Below, piece by piece: positions 44,986-53,298 of a stretch of DNA of 58,443 nt; positions within the stretch are counted from its first letter, which is position 1, and every line of letters begins with the position of its first letter. The notes under the pieces are model-generated. The model saw nothing but the letters and a program-made list of their open reading frames with translations, was not told the origin of the DNA and made no database searches. The translations under genes and the position numbers were made by a program. Source of the stretch: a virus; IMG/VR virus record IMGVR_UViG_3300046170_000357, positions 1-58,443 of that record; one strand, 5' to 3'.

Positions 44986-46979
44986 TATATTACTGTGTAG
45001 TTATATGCTGCTGCAAGAGCTGCAAATGAATTATACTCTGGTCCTGTTAGTTGTTGAAGTTCATCATCTGTAAGAGCTTCGTTGAAAACGTAAACGCCTT
45101 TTATTTTGCCATAGAAAAAATAATTATTTTCAAAATCAAAATCTACCTTTTGCAATGTGTTAGCGGAAAAAGTCGTTCCACTTGTATCTGCACCTACTTC
45201 AACACCATTAACGTAAAGACTAAAATTATTTTGCTGATATTTAAATGCTATTTTGTTAAAATCCAAAACATTACTTAAATTATAATAAAATTCAGACTGC
45301 ACTGTTCCATTATATAGATAAACATTAATTTGATTTGAAGTTGGCATATATCTTAATGCAATTCTATTATTATAAGAACTGTCATGAAGTAAAATTTGCC
45401 TATAAGTTCCATCATCAGCCAAAGCAGCCATTTCTGCATATAATACTCCTTCAGTACTATTAAACGTAGATGCACTCCCTGCGCCATTACAAGTTTCTTG
45501 TGCGCGAGTAACTTTAGAACCTGCTGTTGGGATATATGAGGTTGCATAGGATAAGGCTTCTGCTTGAGCCGCAAATATATCTATATCAATACTATCACTA
45601 TTTAAACTGGCGCCTATTATTCCAATTCTAAACTCAGTATTTAAAACACCTCCTTCAACTTTTAATCTTTGCCACTTATTTGATACTGGTAATATAACTC
45701 TATCAGACACTGCGTTAACACCAATAAAAAATGTTTGTTCTACATTGAGATTATTTTTTACATATAAAGATTTAGCGCAAGTAAATGGTGTACCACTAAA
45801 ACCGCTTAACTTAATATAAGACCTATCTGAAGATGTGTTACCACCATTTAATGCACATTGTATTCTTGATGCATTTTTAGTTCCGTCTGGTGAAATAGAA
45901 TAATTACTTGTTAAAGTGACAAGCGAACCAGTACCTTGTGAATAATTAGTCCATTGACTAAAATCTTCACTAAATGTTATTAAATTAGTACTCTGTGGTT
46001 CTAATAAAAAACTAGGGGATGTAAGTGAATCTGTATAATCAATACGTGGTTTGTCGCCTTTTACTTCTACTACTGATACGTTGTCTATTGAGCCTGTAAA
46101 TGCGCCAAAATATGTAAAATGAAAATTAGAATTAGATGGATTATTAGTGTTTAAATAAATAGTGTAATTACCATTAGCATTAAACTGCTGACTTTGTGAA
46201 GTACCTCCTCCTGTAAGAATTGTAAAATATCCACTAACATAATCAGATACAGTTAAATTAATTTTATAAATATTTGATACTCCAGCAGCAAAAACACCAG
46301 ATTGAATTGCATATCCAGTAGCATTATCTCCTTTTAATTTACCATCTCCAATACTCCAACCATTTCCTAAAGTCCAATAATCATTTGGATCAACTTGTTT
46401 TACTGAAACGTTGTCTATTGAAAATTCACCACCTTGACCATAAATTCCACCATATAAAACAAAATTACTATTAATACCACCACCTTGAACGTATTTAGTA
46501 AATGTTCCTGTTTCAAAACCTAAATATATATTTGAGCCACCACCTAATAAAAAATGTGGATTTCCTCTTGTGTAAGAAGTTATAGTATATGTTATTTTAT
46601 AAAATCCACTTAAATTAGAACTACTAATTGATTGAGATACATTTTGATTTGTGTTACTATCAAAAGATAAAACACCATTAGCTATTGTTATAGAATTATT
46701 ATCTCCAGCATAATATTTAGTCCAATTACTATTCGTGGTAAAGTCACCATTTGTTACAAGTTCAGGACCTATCTCACTAAAGTTACCGTTTTGTACAAGT
46801 TCAGGGCCAAAATACCCTACTTGTTCTATTAAACCTTCTTCATTAACTCTAGTGGCTGCAGAATCTCTATTAAATCTAAATCCTAATGTATTATCCTCTG
46901 GTTTTATATTATACAAAAAACCATCTTGATATCCAACTGGGATATTAACCAACCCCGCTTTGTCGTATAAATTTGCCAT
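44985..46979 (-). CDS. Tail fibre paralog 3
   Basis: 664 residues. The N-terminus (DKAGLVNIPVGYQDGFLYNI) differs from its neighbours, then follow RVNEEGLIEQVGYFGPELVQ, two NGDF modules ending SIDNVSVKQVDPNDYWTLG and SIDNVSVVEVKGDKPRIDY, TNLITFSEDFSQWTNY, and the LamG-like EGVLYAEMAALADDGTYRQI through VYVFNEALTDDELQQLTG. High sequence sharing with paralog 1 near the NGDF and IDNVSV blocks and divergence elsewhere suggests exchange of modules. Confidence 0.7.
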   Translation of the reverse strand: MANLYDKAGLVNIPVGYQDGFLYNIKPEDNTLGFRFNRDSAATRVNEEGLIEQVGYFGPELVQNGNFSEIGPELVTNGDFTTNSNWTKYYAGDNNSITIANGVLSFDSNTNQNVSQSISSSNLSGFYKITYTITSYTRGNPHFLLGGGSNIYLGFETGTFTKYVQGGGINSNFVLYGGIYGQGGEFSIDNVSVKQVDPNDYWTLGNGWSIGDGKLKGDNATGYAIQSGVFAAGVSNIYKINLTVSDYVSGYFTILTGGGTSQSQQFNANGNYTIYLNTNNPSNSNFHFTYFGAFTGSIDNVSVVEVKGDKPRIDYTDSLTSPSFLLEPQSTNLITFSEDFSQWTNYSQGTGSLVTLTSNYSISPDGTKNASRIQCALNGGNTSSDRSYIKLSGFSGTPFTCAKSLYVKNNLNVEQTFFIGVNAVSDRVILPVSNKWQRLKVEGGVLNTEFRIGIIGASLNSDSIDIDIFAAQAEALSYATSYIPTAGSKVTRAQETCNGAGSASTFNSTEGVLYAEMAALADDGTYRQILLHDSSYNNRIALRYMPTSNQINVYLYNGTVQSEFYYNLSNVLDFNKIAFKYQQNNFSLYVNGVEVGADTSGTTFSANTLQKVDFDFENNYFFYGKIKGVYVFNEALTDDELQQLTGPEYNSFAALAAAYNYTVI

Positions 46980-49900
46980 TAGAATAATTTTTTTAGTCTT
47001 GTTGTATAATCTCCAAACTCGTAGTAATCAGCATCTATTTGTAGCATTTTATCCCTCATTTCGTAAAACGCTTCTTGCTGTGTAGTCGATGTAATTTTAG
47101 CTAGTTCTTCGTCTGTCAATGCTTCTTTAAATACTGCAACGGATTTGTATTTTGAAACATTATCACTCGTAATAATATCAAGTTTTTCTAAATTAGAAGG
47201 CATATTTTTATTTAAATAACTAGCTTTTTTCACACCATTTAAAAATATAGATGTTTCCGCAGAACTATATGATATCGCAAGTTTGTAATCGGTGTTTTCA
47301 GATACACTAATCGACCCTAATACAGTATTAATATTATTAGATTTAACAAAATATTGTAATGTATTGTCATAAGTATAAAAAGAAACTTGATTTTGTAATG
47401 AAATATCTGTTATACGTATTTGCGGAAAAGAAGCAACTTGATTTACTATTTTATATTCCGCATACAAAACCCCCTCTGTTGAATTTATTAAATCACTACT
47501 ACCAGCATTGTTGCATACATCAGCATTTCGAGTTACGGTAGAACTTGAAGTCGGTATATAGGAAGTTGCGTATTTTCCACTATATCCAGAAGTATTTTCT
47601 TGTTCTAGTTGTGCACCCCAAACATAAATTCTATCACTAGTTGTTGTTGTTTGGTCTGTTCTTCCAAAAGAAGTAAAAGTAGGTGTTCCACTCGGACACT
47701 TATTAAATTCAAAATTCATTGCATTTCCAGCAGAAGAAGTTATTGCTGCGGATATTGAAATTCTAAACCAACCATTACCAAAATCCTGTATATTTTTACT
47801 AGTATTTTGAGGAGTACCATTACTATCAGTAGCTGTGACAATTCCATTTATAATATCAAATACAGCCGTAAAATGTTCCATTGAATTGTAATTAACATAA
47901 GTTAATTTGCAAAATTGAAAAGTTTTATATTTCACAAACACACTATAACTATAATTAACATCACTGCTGTATGTAGTGTTTGGATTTATTCTAAAATATT
48001 GGTTACTACCAGTATAATTGTTACAAACATATTCACTCGCACCACTTGTTCCTTCAGGATTTATAATATTAGAACTTTCACTAGTTGAATTAAATTTAGA
48101 CCAAATACTTTTTGTTAAATCATTACTATTTAAGGCTAAATTCGTACTCTGTGGCTCTAACAACAAACTCCCAGTTCCATTTGTATAATCTATTCTTGGT
48201 AAGTCTGTATCGTCTGTTACTTCTATTAATGATACGTTGTCTATTGAGCCTATAAAAGAATTACCTCTAAAATCAATATAATCATTTACACCTGCTATAT
48301 AATCAAAAGTGAAAGTACCATTTGCACTTACAGCGTCTAAACTACCATCAAAAGGTTCTCTAATAAGAATGTTTCCACTTTGATAATCACTTATAGTATA
48401 CTTAAATCTATACTTATTTCCTGGAGTAAAATTTATATATTGTCGTAGAACATTGGTTCCCATTGTTCCATCAGCAACAACCTTACCATCTCCCATACTC
48501 CAACCTGTACCAAACGTCCAATTCTGTCCGACCTCTTTGACTGATACGTTGTCTATTTTAATTTTACCTACACTACTTTTAGAAAATCCTATATTTACAT
48601 TTGTAGCTTTTATATAAACAGTATGAGTTCCAAGACTTGAATTTATAAAAGTATTTGGATATTGAATATTTAAGTCCGTCCATCTGTTTCTGTAACTTGA
48701 TAAGTAACTTTATAAAACTTACCTATTGTCATCGGAGAAGTAGTAGAAATAAACCTTGTAAATTGTGTATTAATAACCTCTAAAACTGCGGCATTATTTT
48801 CAAATCTTGTATTTGTATCTGCATCTGCATTATAAAACTCCCAATCTTGACCAACCTCTTTAACGCTTATGCTGTCTATAACTTATATTTCCTAGAGAAG
48901 ATGTTTTATTATATATACCTAAACTAACACTTGAGCCATCCCAAACCTTATAAAGTGTATTTAAACCTAAAGATAACGAGTGATTAACACCTCCCGAGCC
49001 AAATGTAACAACATAATCACCACTAATGGGAATTAACATTTATAGTGGTTTTATATATTTTTCCTAAAGTAACTCCTGCTAAACTTTGATTTGAAGACAC
49101 ATATTGAGGGGAATTAACAGACAACAAGTTGCCTCCACTAATACTCCATCCTGTATTTAAAAGCCAATCACTATCCGTTGCAAAATCTCCATTAGTAACT
49201 AACTCACTACCTATTTGTGAAAAGTCGCCATTAGTAACTTCTTCTGGTCCAATTTGTTCAAAATCTCCGTTTTGTACTAATTCATCACTTAGTATTTGTA
49301 CGTTTTTTATTAGCCCGTCTTTTGTAACGCGCGTTGCTGCAGATCCTCTGGTAAAGTCAAAGTCGGCTGATGGTTGTAAAAGTTCTCTAACAGACATTAA
49401 ACTTGACTGCACATAGTCTCCACTGCCTTGTCCTGTTGCCAATATACCAATAAAAGTAGTTGTTGATGTAGCTACAAAAGTTGAATCTACAGAAATAGTA
49501 TTAGTTGCATTATTTTCATTAAAAACATCACCTGAAACATTTGATGCGTTAGAAATTCTTGCGTAAATGTTACCGTTAATATTGTTTTTTGTTCCAATTA
49601 TTTTAAATGAATAGGTTTTACCTATTACAGTTGCAAAACCTGTTGAGCTTACACCTATAGTCGCTGCAGCTCCATTTCTAGTAGCTCTAATATTATTCTC
49701 TACAACTGATAAAGTTATGTTATTTCTTGCATCAATCCAACCATTTAAATTGCTTGGTGTTTCGGCTACTAATTCAGTACCTAAGTTTTCAATAGGCTTT
49801 AAACTAGCATACACGCCATTACTGTATCCACAGGGCGCGTTTAAAATACTAGATTTATCATCTAGTGTATATGGTGTTAAAAAGTTATTGAGCCTTACGT

Positions 49901-50000
49901 TTGCTCCAGCTCGGTTTTCTACGTATTCACTTCTTCTGTCAACGCTACTTATCATATCGTTGAAAGAGCTAGAACTAATCTCTTTCGTAGTTAATCCCAT
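46979..50000 (-). CDS. Tail fibre paralog 4 (largest), broken by three one-base shifts
   Basis: About 1,006 residues after repair. From ATG 50000: GLTTKEISSSSFNDMISSVD, a distinctive N-terminus that may anchor to the virion, FTRGSAATRVTKDGLIKNVQ, three tandem PELV/EEVTNGDF repeats, then shifts near 49028, 48885 and 48675, each joining KVWDGSSVSLGIYNKTSS and IDSISVKEVGQDWEFYNADA to the rest. The last part (46979-48496) has IDNVSLIEVTDDTDLPRIDY, STNLALNSNDLTKSIWSKF, and a LamG-like end with IFLNGVKKASYLN and VAVFKEALTDEELAKI. A receptor-binding fibre. Confidence 0.65.
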
Positions 50001-50006
50001 GGGCTA

Positions 50007-50264
50007 TTAATAATATGCTACAACGTCCTGTGCAGTAGAATTACCTCCTGATATAACAGCTGAAACTATTACTGGTAAAAAACTACCACTAGGTATATTT
50101 CTAAACACGATTGTATCACCAGTATCGTTACCAACTGGTTGAACTTCTAAATCTCCACTTGTTCCTATATAAAGAGCTGCAGAGTTAAGATTACTAGCTC
50201 CAGCAGCTATATTTAATGAAACAGCCTTTACTGCGTAGTCAGGTTGATTTCCGTATTGTCCCAT
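50007..50264 (-). CDS. Conserved small structural-like phage protein (85 aa)
   Basis: 85 residues: GQYGNQPDYAVKAVSLNIAA, LYIGTSGDLEVQPVGNDTGD and TIVFRNIPSGSFLPVIVSAV. I recognise this beta-rich pattern (QPD...LYVGxxGDxxV...F.nvpxGsFLPV) from many marine phages, including cyanophages, where it remains hypothetical but is linked to virion genes. It is transcribed just before the fibre genes. Likely a small spike, decoration or fibre-associated protein. Confidence 0.65.
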   Translation of the reverse strand: MGQYGNQPDYAVKAVSLNIAAGASNLNSAALYIGTSGDLEVQPVGNDTGDTIVFRNIPSGSFLPVIVSAVISGGNSTAQDVVAYY

Positions 50265-50666
50265 TTATTTATTTTTATTTGTTATTGATTTTGCTTTTTC
50301 CCACGTGCGGCCTACAAAATATGCGCCATACACTGTAACTAGAAGAGTTTGGAATATTGGTATATACTCTTCTGATATTGAAAACTCTCCAATGTTACCA
50401 TCGAAGAACGCACATATAGTAAATATAACTGTTAAGTATATAAGTACCATTGGGCGAATATTTTTAGACAAAAATGAATCAGACTTCATATCTGATTGCC
50501 ATCTTGCTGTAACTTGTTCTTGCGCTTCTTTATCGGCTTTCTCAAGTATTTCAGTTATCAGCCTTTGAGCTTCTAACTTCTCTTCCTTGGTAGTAGTTAG
50601 TTTATCAATAACATCACCAACTTCTTTGATGACATTACCTGTTAACCATTCCCAAACTTTCTTCAT
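50265..50666 (-). CDS. Holin of the 3-TM (GTA-holin-like) family
   Basis: 133 residues. An amphipathic N-terminal helix (MKKVWEWLTGNVIKEVGDVI), coiled coil, then RWQSDMKSDSFLSKNIRPM before hydrophobic helices VLIYLTVIFTICAFFDG and IPIFQTLLVTVYGAYFVGRT. The RWxSDMxSDSxLSKNxRP and VYGAYFxGR blocks are the family's hallmark. It should permeabilise the inner membrane at lysis. It is far from the other holin/endolysin pair at 12.7-13.2 kb and adjacent to a small HExxH protein. Confidence 0.8.
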   Translation of the reverse strand: MKKVWEWLTGNVIKEVGDVIDKLTTTKEEKLEAQRLITEILEKADKEAQEQVTARWQSDMKSDSFLSKNIRPMVLIYLTVIFTICAFFDGNIGEFSISEEYIPIFQTLLVTVYGAYFVGRTWEKAKSITNKNK

Positions 50667-50974
50667 TATGCTTTTCTATAAGCCTCAGCTTCCCAAGGCA
50701 GGTTTTTAGCACCTTCTTGCATTTGTGCTCTTGAATATTTTTTACCTTTCCAGTATACGTATTTATCGTCGTAATTAAGATCTCCACGTTTCATTTGATT
50801 TATATGAACCTTTTCGTGGTTTATAACGTCCTGGATTTTATTAACTGGAACATCTTTGTTTATAATAATAGTTCCATTATTATTAGCTTTACCCATAACA
50901 CCTGCTTCCATATCAACATGATATATTGGAGTATTATCTATTGTATACGGAGGGTTTGTTAGTTTAAAAGCCAT
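50666..50974 (-). CDS. Small HExxH putative zinc metallopeptidase
   Basis: 102 residues. VINHEKVHINQMKRGDLNYD carries HEKVH at 53-57, the zinc-binding HExxH, followed by a possible third ligand in the NLPWEAEAYRK end (Glu). The N-terminus FKLTNPPYTIDNTPIYHVDM is beta-rich. Such short phage proteins are often called peptidases of unknown target. Overlap with the holin (TAATG) suggests a lysis or cell-wall role, but it could be virion processing. Confidence 0.6.
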   Translation of the reverse strand: MAFKLTNPPYTIDNTPIYHVDMEAGVMGKANNNGTIIINKDVPVNKIQDVINHEKVHINQMKRGDLNYDDKYVYWKGKKYSRAQMQEGAKNLPWEAEAYRKA

Positions 50975-50975
50975 A

Positions 50976-51131
50976 TTAGTTTTTGTATGGAAACATTTTA
51001 TTTAATGCTCCTTTTCTAGCAGCACAACCGCAAGGGATATTTAACCCCTTGCTAACCGTGTCTACTACTTTTTTGATACCAGTAGCTTTAGTAAACTTCT
51101 CTACGCTGTCTCCTAAACCTCTTGATTTCAT
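50976..51131 (-). CDS. Tiny protein with CGC motif (51 aa)
   Basis: 51 residues: MKSRGLGDSVEKFTKATGIK, KVVDTVSKGLNIPCGCAARK, and LNKMFPYKN. The GLGDxV...T...GIK...PCGCxxRKxxLNKMFPY arrangement is one I recognise from many phages, unnamed. The C-x-C pair could bind zinc. It ends two bases before the HExxH gene and starts two bases after the previous stop. Confidence 0.6.
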   Translation of the reverse strand: MKSRGLGDSVEKFTKATGIKKVVDTVSKGLNIPCGCAARKGALNKMFPYKN

Positions 51132-51133
51132 AA

Positions 51134-51424
51134 TTATGCTATTGCAATACCTGATACAGTAATACCAGCTGGTAAATTTACTTTAGCTTTTACACCTCCT
51201 GGGTTAGCAGTTAAAGCAGCATTAATTGCGTCACGTACCGATGGAGTTCCAACACTTCCATGTGTTATTGTTACTACATCTTCAGCTGCTTGAGAGCTAG
51301 TTAAAAGAATAGTTGTTGTAGTTGCTGAAGCAGCTTCTACTGTAATAATTTGATCAACGTTAAATAAGTAATCTCCTCCTCCTAATCCAGAAGCTGAAGA
51401 TTTAATTGCGATAAATTTTGCCAT
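51134..51424 (-). CDS. Small conserved virion-type protein (96 aa)
   Basis: 96 residues: AKFIAIKSSASGLGGGDYLF, VDQIITVEAASATTTTILLT, VTITHGSVGTPSVRDAINAA and GGVKAKVNLPAGITVSGIAI. It resembles a small beta-rich family common in marine phages and near decoration-like genes. The leader at 51425-51463 is an unusual AC-rich simple repeat on the coding strand, as for an efficiently translated gene. Possibly a capsid decoration protein; not proven. Confidence 0.6.
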   Translation of the reverse strand: MAKFIAIKSSASGLGGGDYLFNVDQIITVEAASATTTTILLTSSQAAEDVVTITHGSVGTPSVRDAINAALTANPGGVKAKVNLPAGITVSGIAIA

Positions 51425-51495
51425 TTTGTTTGTGTTTGTGTTAGTGTTAATGTTTGTGTTTTTGGCTAGGTTTGTACAGTCCTAATCTGTTTATT

Positions 51496-51822
51496 TTAAT
51501 TTCTAGGGTCGTTATCTCCAAATTGATTTTTAATAGCTCTACCTAATTTTCCAAGTCCACTTAGTTTTTCTACTGGTTGTTTCTTGTCTTTATTAGCTTT
51601 TGCTTCAGCTTTTAGTCTAGCTAAGTTAGCTTTACCTTTTTCTAATTTTGCCGCATTTTCTTTTTTTAATCTAGCTTTACGCTCGGCTGGTGTTTCTGTA
51701 TCATTTAAAGGACTATGTCCCATTTGAAAAGCAGATTTTGAATGCTTTGACATCCAGCTAGCGTGTTTTACTACTGGCATATCGTGCATTAAATTGTATT
51801 TTTCTTGTTTTTTTGATTCCAT
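51496..51822 (-). CDS. Lys-rich helical protein with SPLN motif (108 aa)
   Basis: 108 residues: KHASWMSKHSKSAFQMGHSP then LNDTETPAERKARLKKENAA and LEKGKANLARLKAEAKANKD, a long basic helix. Contains SPLN. It belongs to a run of tiny, basic, SP-motif proteins transcribed as one unit. A capsid-internal or DNA-binding role would suit its charge. No known family. Confidence 0.55.
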   Translation of the reverse strand: MESKKQEKYNLMHDMPVVKHASWMSKHSKSAFQMGHSPLNDTETPAERKARLKKENAAKLEKGKANLARLKAEAKANKDKKQPVEKLSGLGKLGRAIKNQFGDNDPRN

Positions 51823-51832
51823 GTTTGTTTTT

Positions 51833-52102
51833 TTAAAAGCAGTGTTTAGCCGCTGGTGATTTATGTTTTTTATCGTATTTCATATCTCCAGCAAGCTTAG
51901 AGATGTGTTTTTCATCTGCAGTCATATTAGCATCGCTATGACCGTGTTTAGCATCATACTTAATATCTTGTTTTAAATAATCAATATGAGCAGCATCATC
52001 TTTTTCTGTAGCTTTATAGTTGCTGGCAGTTACTTTAGTATGAGCGTGATCCATACAGCATCTAGCATTACCCGTGTATTTTCCGTAGTGTCCTTTTTCC
52101 AT
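51833..52102 (-). CDS. His-rich small protein (89 aa)
   Basis: 89 residues with nine His and three Cys: GHYGKYTGNARCCMDHAHTK, HIDYLKQDIKYDAKHGHSDA and KKHKSPAAKHCF. The density of His/Cys suggests metal binding. SPA near the end matches the shared motif of its neighbours. No family recognised, and no catalytic pattern. Confidence 0.55.
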   Translation of the reverse strand: MEKGHYGKYTGNARCCMDHAHTKVTASNYKATEKDDAAHIDYLKQDIKYDAKHGHSDANMTADEKHISKLAGDMKYDKKHKSPAAKHCF

Positions 52103-52105
52103 TTT

Positions 52106-52594
52106 TTATATTTTAACGCAACTCATACTTGTGTTACCTTTTGAGTCTGTGATTTTTTTATATTTCATACCAGCTGTGCCTTCGCACTCTTCCTTAGCAT
52201 TTTTTCTCGCAACATTAGCATCATACTTTTCAGCTCCTTCTGCTATGCCTTTAAACATGTTCATATATAAGTCTGCAGTTGGTTGATAGTCACTAGCGCT
52301 CATACCGCCTCCGACGTAACCACCTTGGTTTAATGGACTAGTGTCCATATCTGGTCTTTCAAAAGACATAGATACTCTAGTATCTTCACCATAAGACTTA
52401 CTGGATTTTTTGTTTTTTAGCTTCTTGGCTTTGTCTAGTAGTTTTACCACTTTGTCATCTGAGTAATTGTAACCACCAGTCTCACCACCTCTTTCAGATC
52501 TTTTCTGAGCTCTTTTAATAAGTCTGTCTGCTCTGTTTTTACCTAACTGTTTCATAGGTGAATTACCCATGTGCTTTTCTGAAAACTTTGTCAT
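52106..52594 (-). CDS. SP-motif basic protein (162 aa)
   Basis: 162 residues: TKFSEKHMGNSPMKQLGKNR (SPM), a basic RLIKRAQKRSERGGETGGYN segment, FERPDMDTSPLNQGGYVGGG (SPLN), YMNMFKGIAEGAEKYDANVA and a two-Cys end MKYKKITDSKGNTSMSCVKI. The two SP motifs and low-complexity linkers suggest a disordered, modular virion-associated protein. Unrecognised. Confidence 0.55.
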   Translation of the reverse strand: MTKFSEKHMGNSPMKQLGKNRADRLIKRAQKRSERGGETGGYNYSDDKVVKLLDKAKKLKNKKSSKSYGEDTRVSMSFERPDMDTSPLNQGGYVGGGMSASDYQPTADLYMNMFKGIAEGAEKYDANVARKNAKEECEGTAGMKYKKITDSKGNTSMSCVKI

Positions 52595-52597
52595 AAT

Positions 52598-52798
52598 TTA
52601 TTTTTTAGCGCAACCAAAATTTTTAGCGTAGTTAGCCATTTTAACAACCTCTTCGCTATATTTATCCTTCTTAGACATAACAGCTGACGCAGCGGAACAA
52701 GCGTCTTTAAAACCGTTCTTTTTAGCCCAAGCTGTAAACTTGCCTTTATTCTTTTCCTTTATTTCAGGAAATTCTTTAAAAAATGGAGAGCTATACAT
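52598..52798 (-). CDS. Small basic conserved-looking protein (66 aa)
   Basis: 66 residues: MYSSPFFKEFPEIKEKNKGK, FTAWAKKNGFKDACSAASAV and EVVKMANYAKNFGCAKK. The AWAKKNGFKDACSAASxVMS block looks like a small helical domain I have seen in other phages. It carries SPF at its start. Two Cys. One-base overlap with the next gene. Confidence 0.6.
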   Translation of the reverse strand: MYSSPFFKEFPEIKEKNKGKFTAWAKKNGFKDACSAASAVMSKKDKYSEEVVKMANYAKNFGCAKK

Positions 52799-52995
52799 TA
52801 CTTGTATACTTTAGCTTTGCTAGTAATTGGTCCAGCTTCGTATTTGCAAGGGTACTTAGATACTTCTAAACCTGTAATACCATTACTGTTTCCAACACCC
52901 ATTGGGAAACCTTCTTTACTTAATGGTCCGTCCCAAATAGCATTTTCACCTACTTGACCTGCTAAATCAGCTTTTAATTGTTTTATATCTTTCAT
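52798..52995 (-). CDS. Small hypothetical protein (65 aa)
   Basis: 65 residues: MKDIKQLKADLAGQVGENAI, GPLSKEGFPMGVGNSNGITG and EVSKYPCKYEAGPITSKAK. Helix followed by a glycine-rich segment. No family. Part of the tiny-protein run, TAATG-linked to the 66-aa gene. Confidence 0.5.
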   Translation of the reverse strand: MKDIKQLKADLAGQVGENAIWDGPLSKEGFPMGVGNSNGITGLEVSKYPCKYEAGPITSKAKVYK

Positions 52996-52999
52996 ATTT

Positions 53000-53296
53000 T
53001 TATTTTTTGTATTTACAACCTTTTTTAGCTAATGCGCTTCCGTACATACCTGGCATTTGCTGACCAAACATTTGGCTTGCAACTTGCTGTGTTTGCGGTG
53101 GAAATACATTATTAGCTGACTGCGCTGGCACCACTGGCATACCTGTCATAGGATCTACAATAGGCTGCATTTGCTTAGCAGGCGAATCATAGTTCATGTT
53201 AGCTGCGCTAGATTTATTAATAGCATCGTACTTAGCCTGTTCCCAGTCGTCGATCTTACCGTTTTTGTTAATGTCTTTTACTTCGTATTTAGCCAT
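53000..53296 (-). CDS. Small protein with a perfect EF-hand calcium loop
   Basis: 98 residues. At the N-terminus DINKNGKIDDWE (8-19) matches the EF-hand loop: D1, N3, N5, G6, I8, D9, E12. It is flanked by short helices. The rest is Pro/Gln/Met-rich (VDPMTGMPVVPAQSANNVFP, QQVASQMFGQQMPGMYG), with YDSPAKQ carrying the SP motif, and a Lys/Cys tail. Calcium binding at a virion surface is plausible in seawater. Single EF-hands also occur as dockerin-like modules. Confidence 0.6.
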   Translation of the reverse strand: MAKYEVKDINKNGKIDDWEQAKYDAINKSSAANMNYDSPAKQMQPIVDPMTGMPVVPAQSANNVFPPQTQQVASQMFGQQMPGMYGSALAKKGCKYKK

Positions 53297-53298
53297 AG

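Larger units (their letters stand above)
42545..48562. repeat. Dispersed short DNA repeat in fibre genes
   Basis: A near-identical sequence, GATACGTTGTCTATTGAGCC or its trimmed form, recurs inside the fibre genes at about 42545 (diverged), 42855, 44474, 46074, 46404, 48231 and 48542. On the minus strand it encodes the IDNVSV ending of each beta-sandwich module. Neighbouring protein segments have diverged far more than these bases, so the repeat may be a crossover point for module shuffling, or simply a strongly constrained peptide. Confidence 0.65.

Noticed and set aside
41531-50000. CRISPR-like array from repeated short sequences
   Set aside because: Repeats are inside coding frames, unevenly spaced by hundreds of bases, and encode a conserved peptide.
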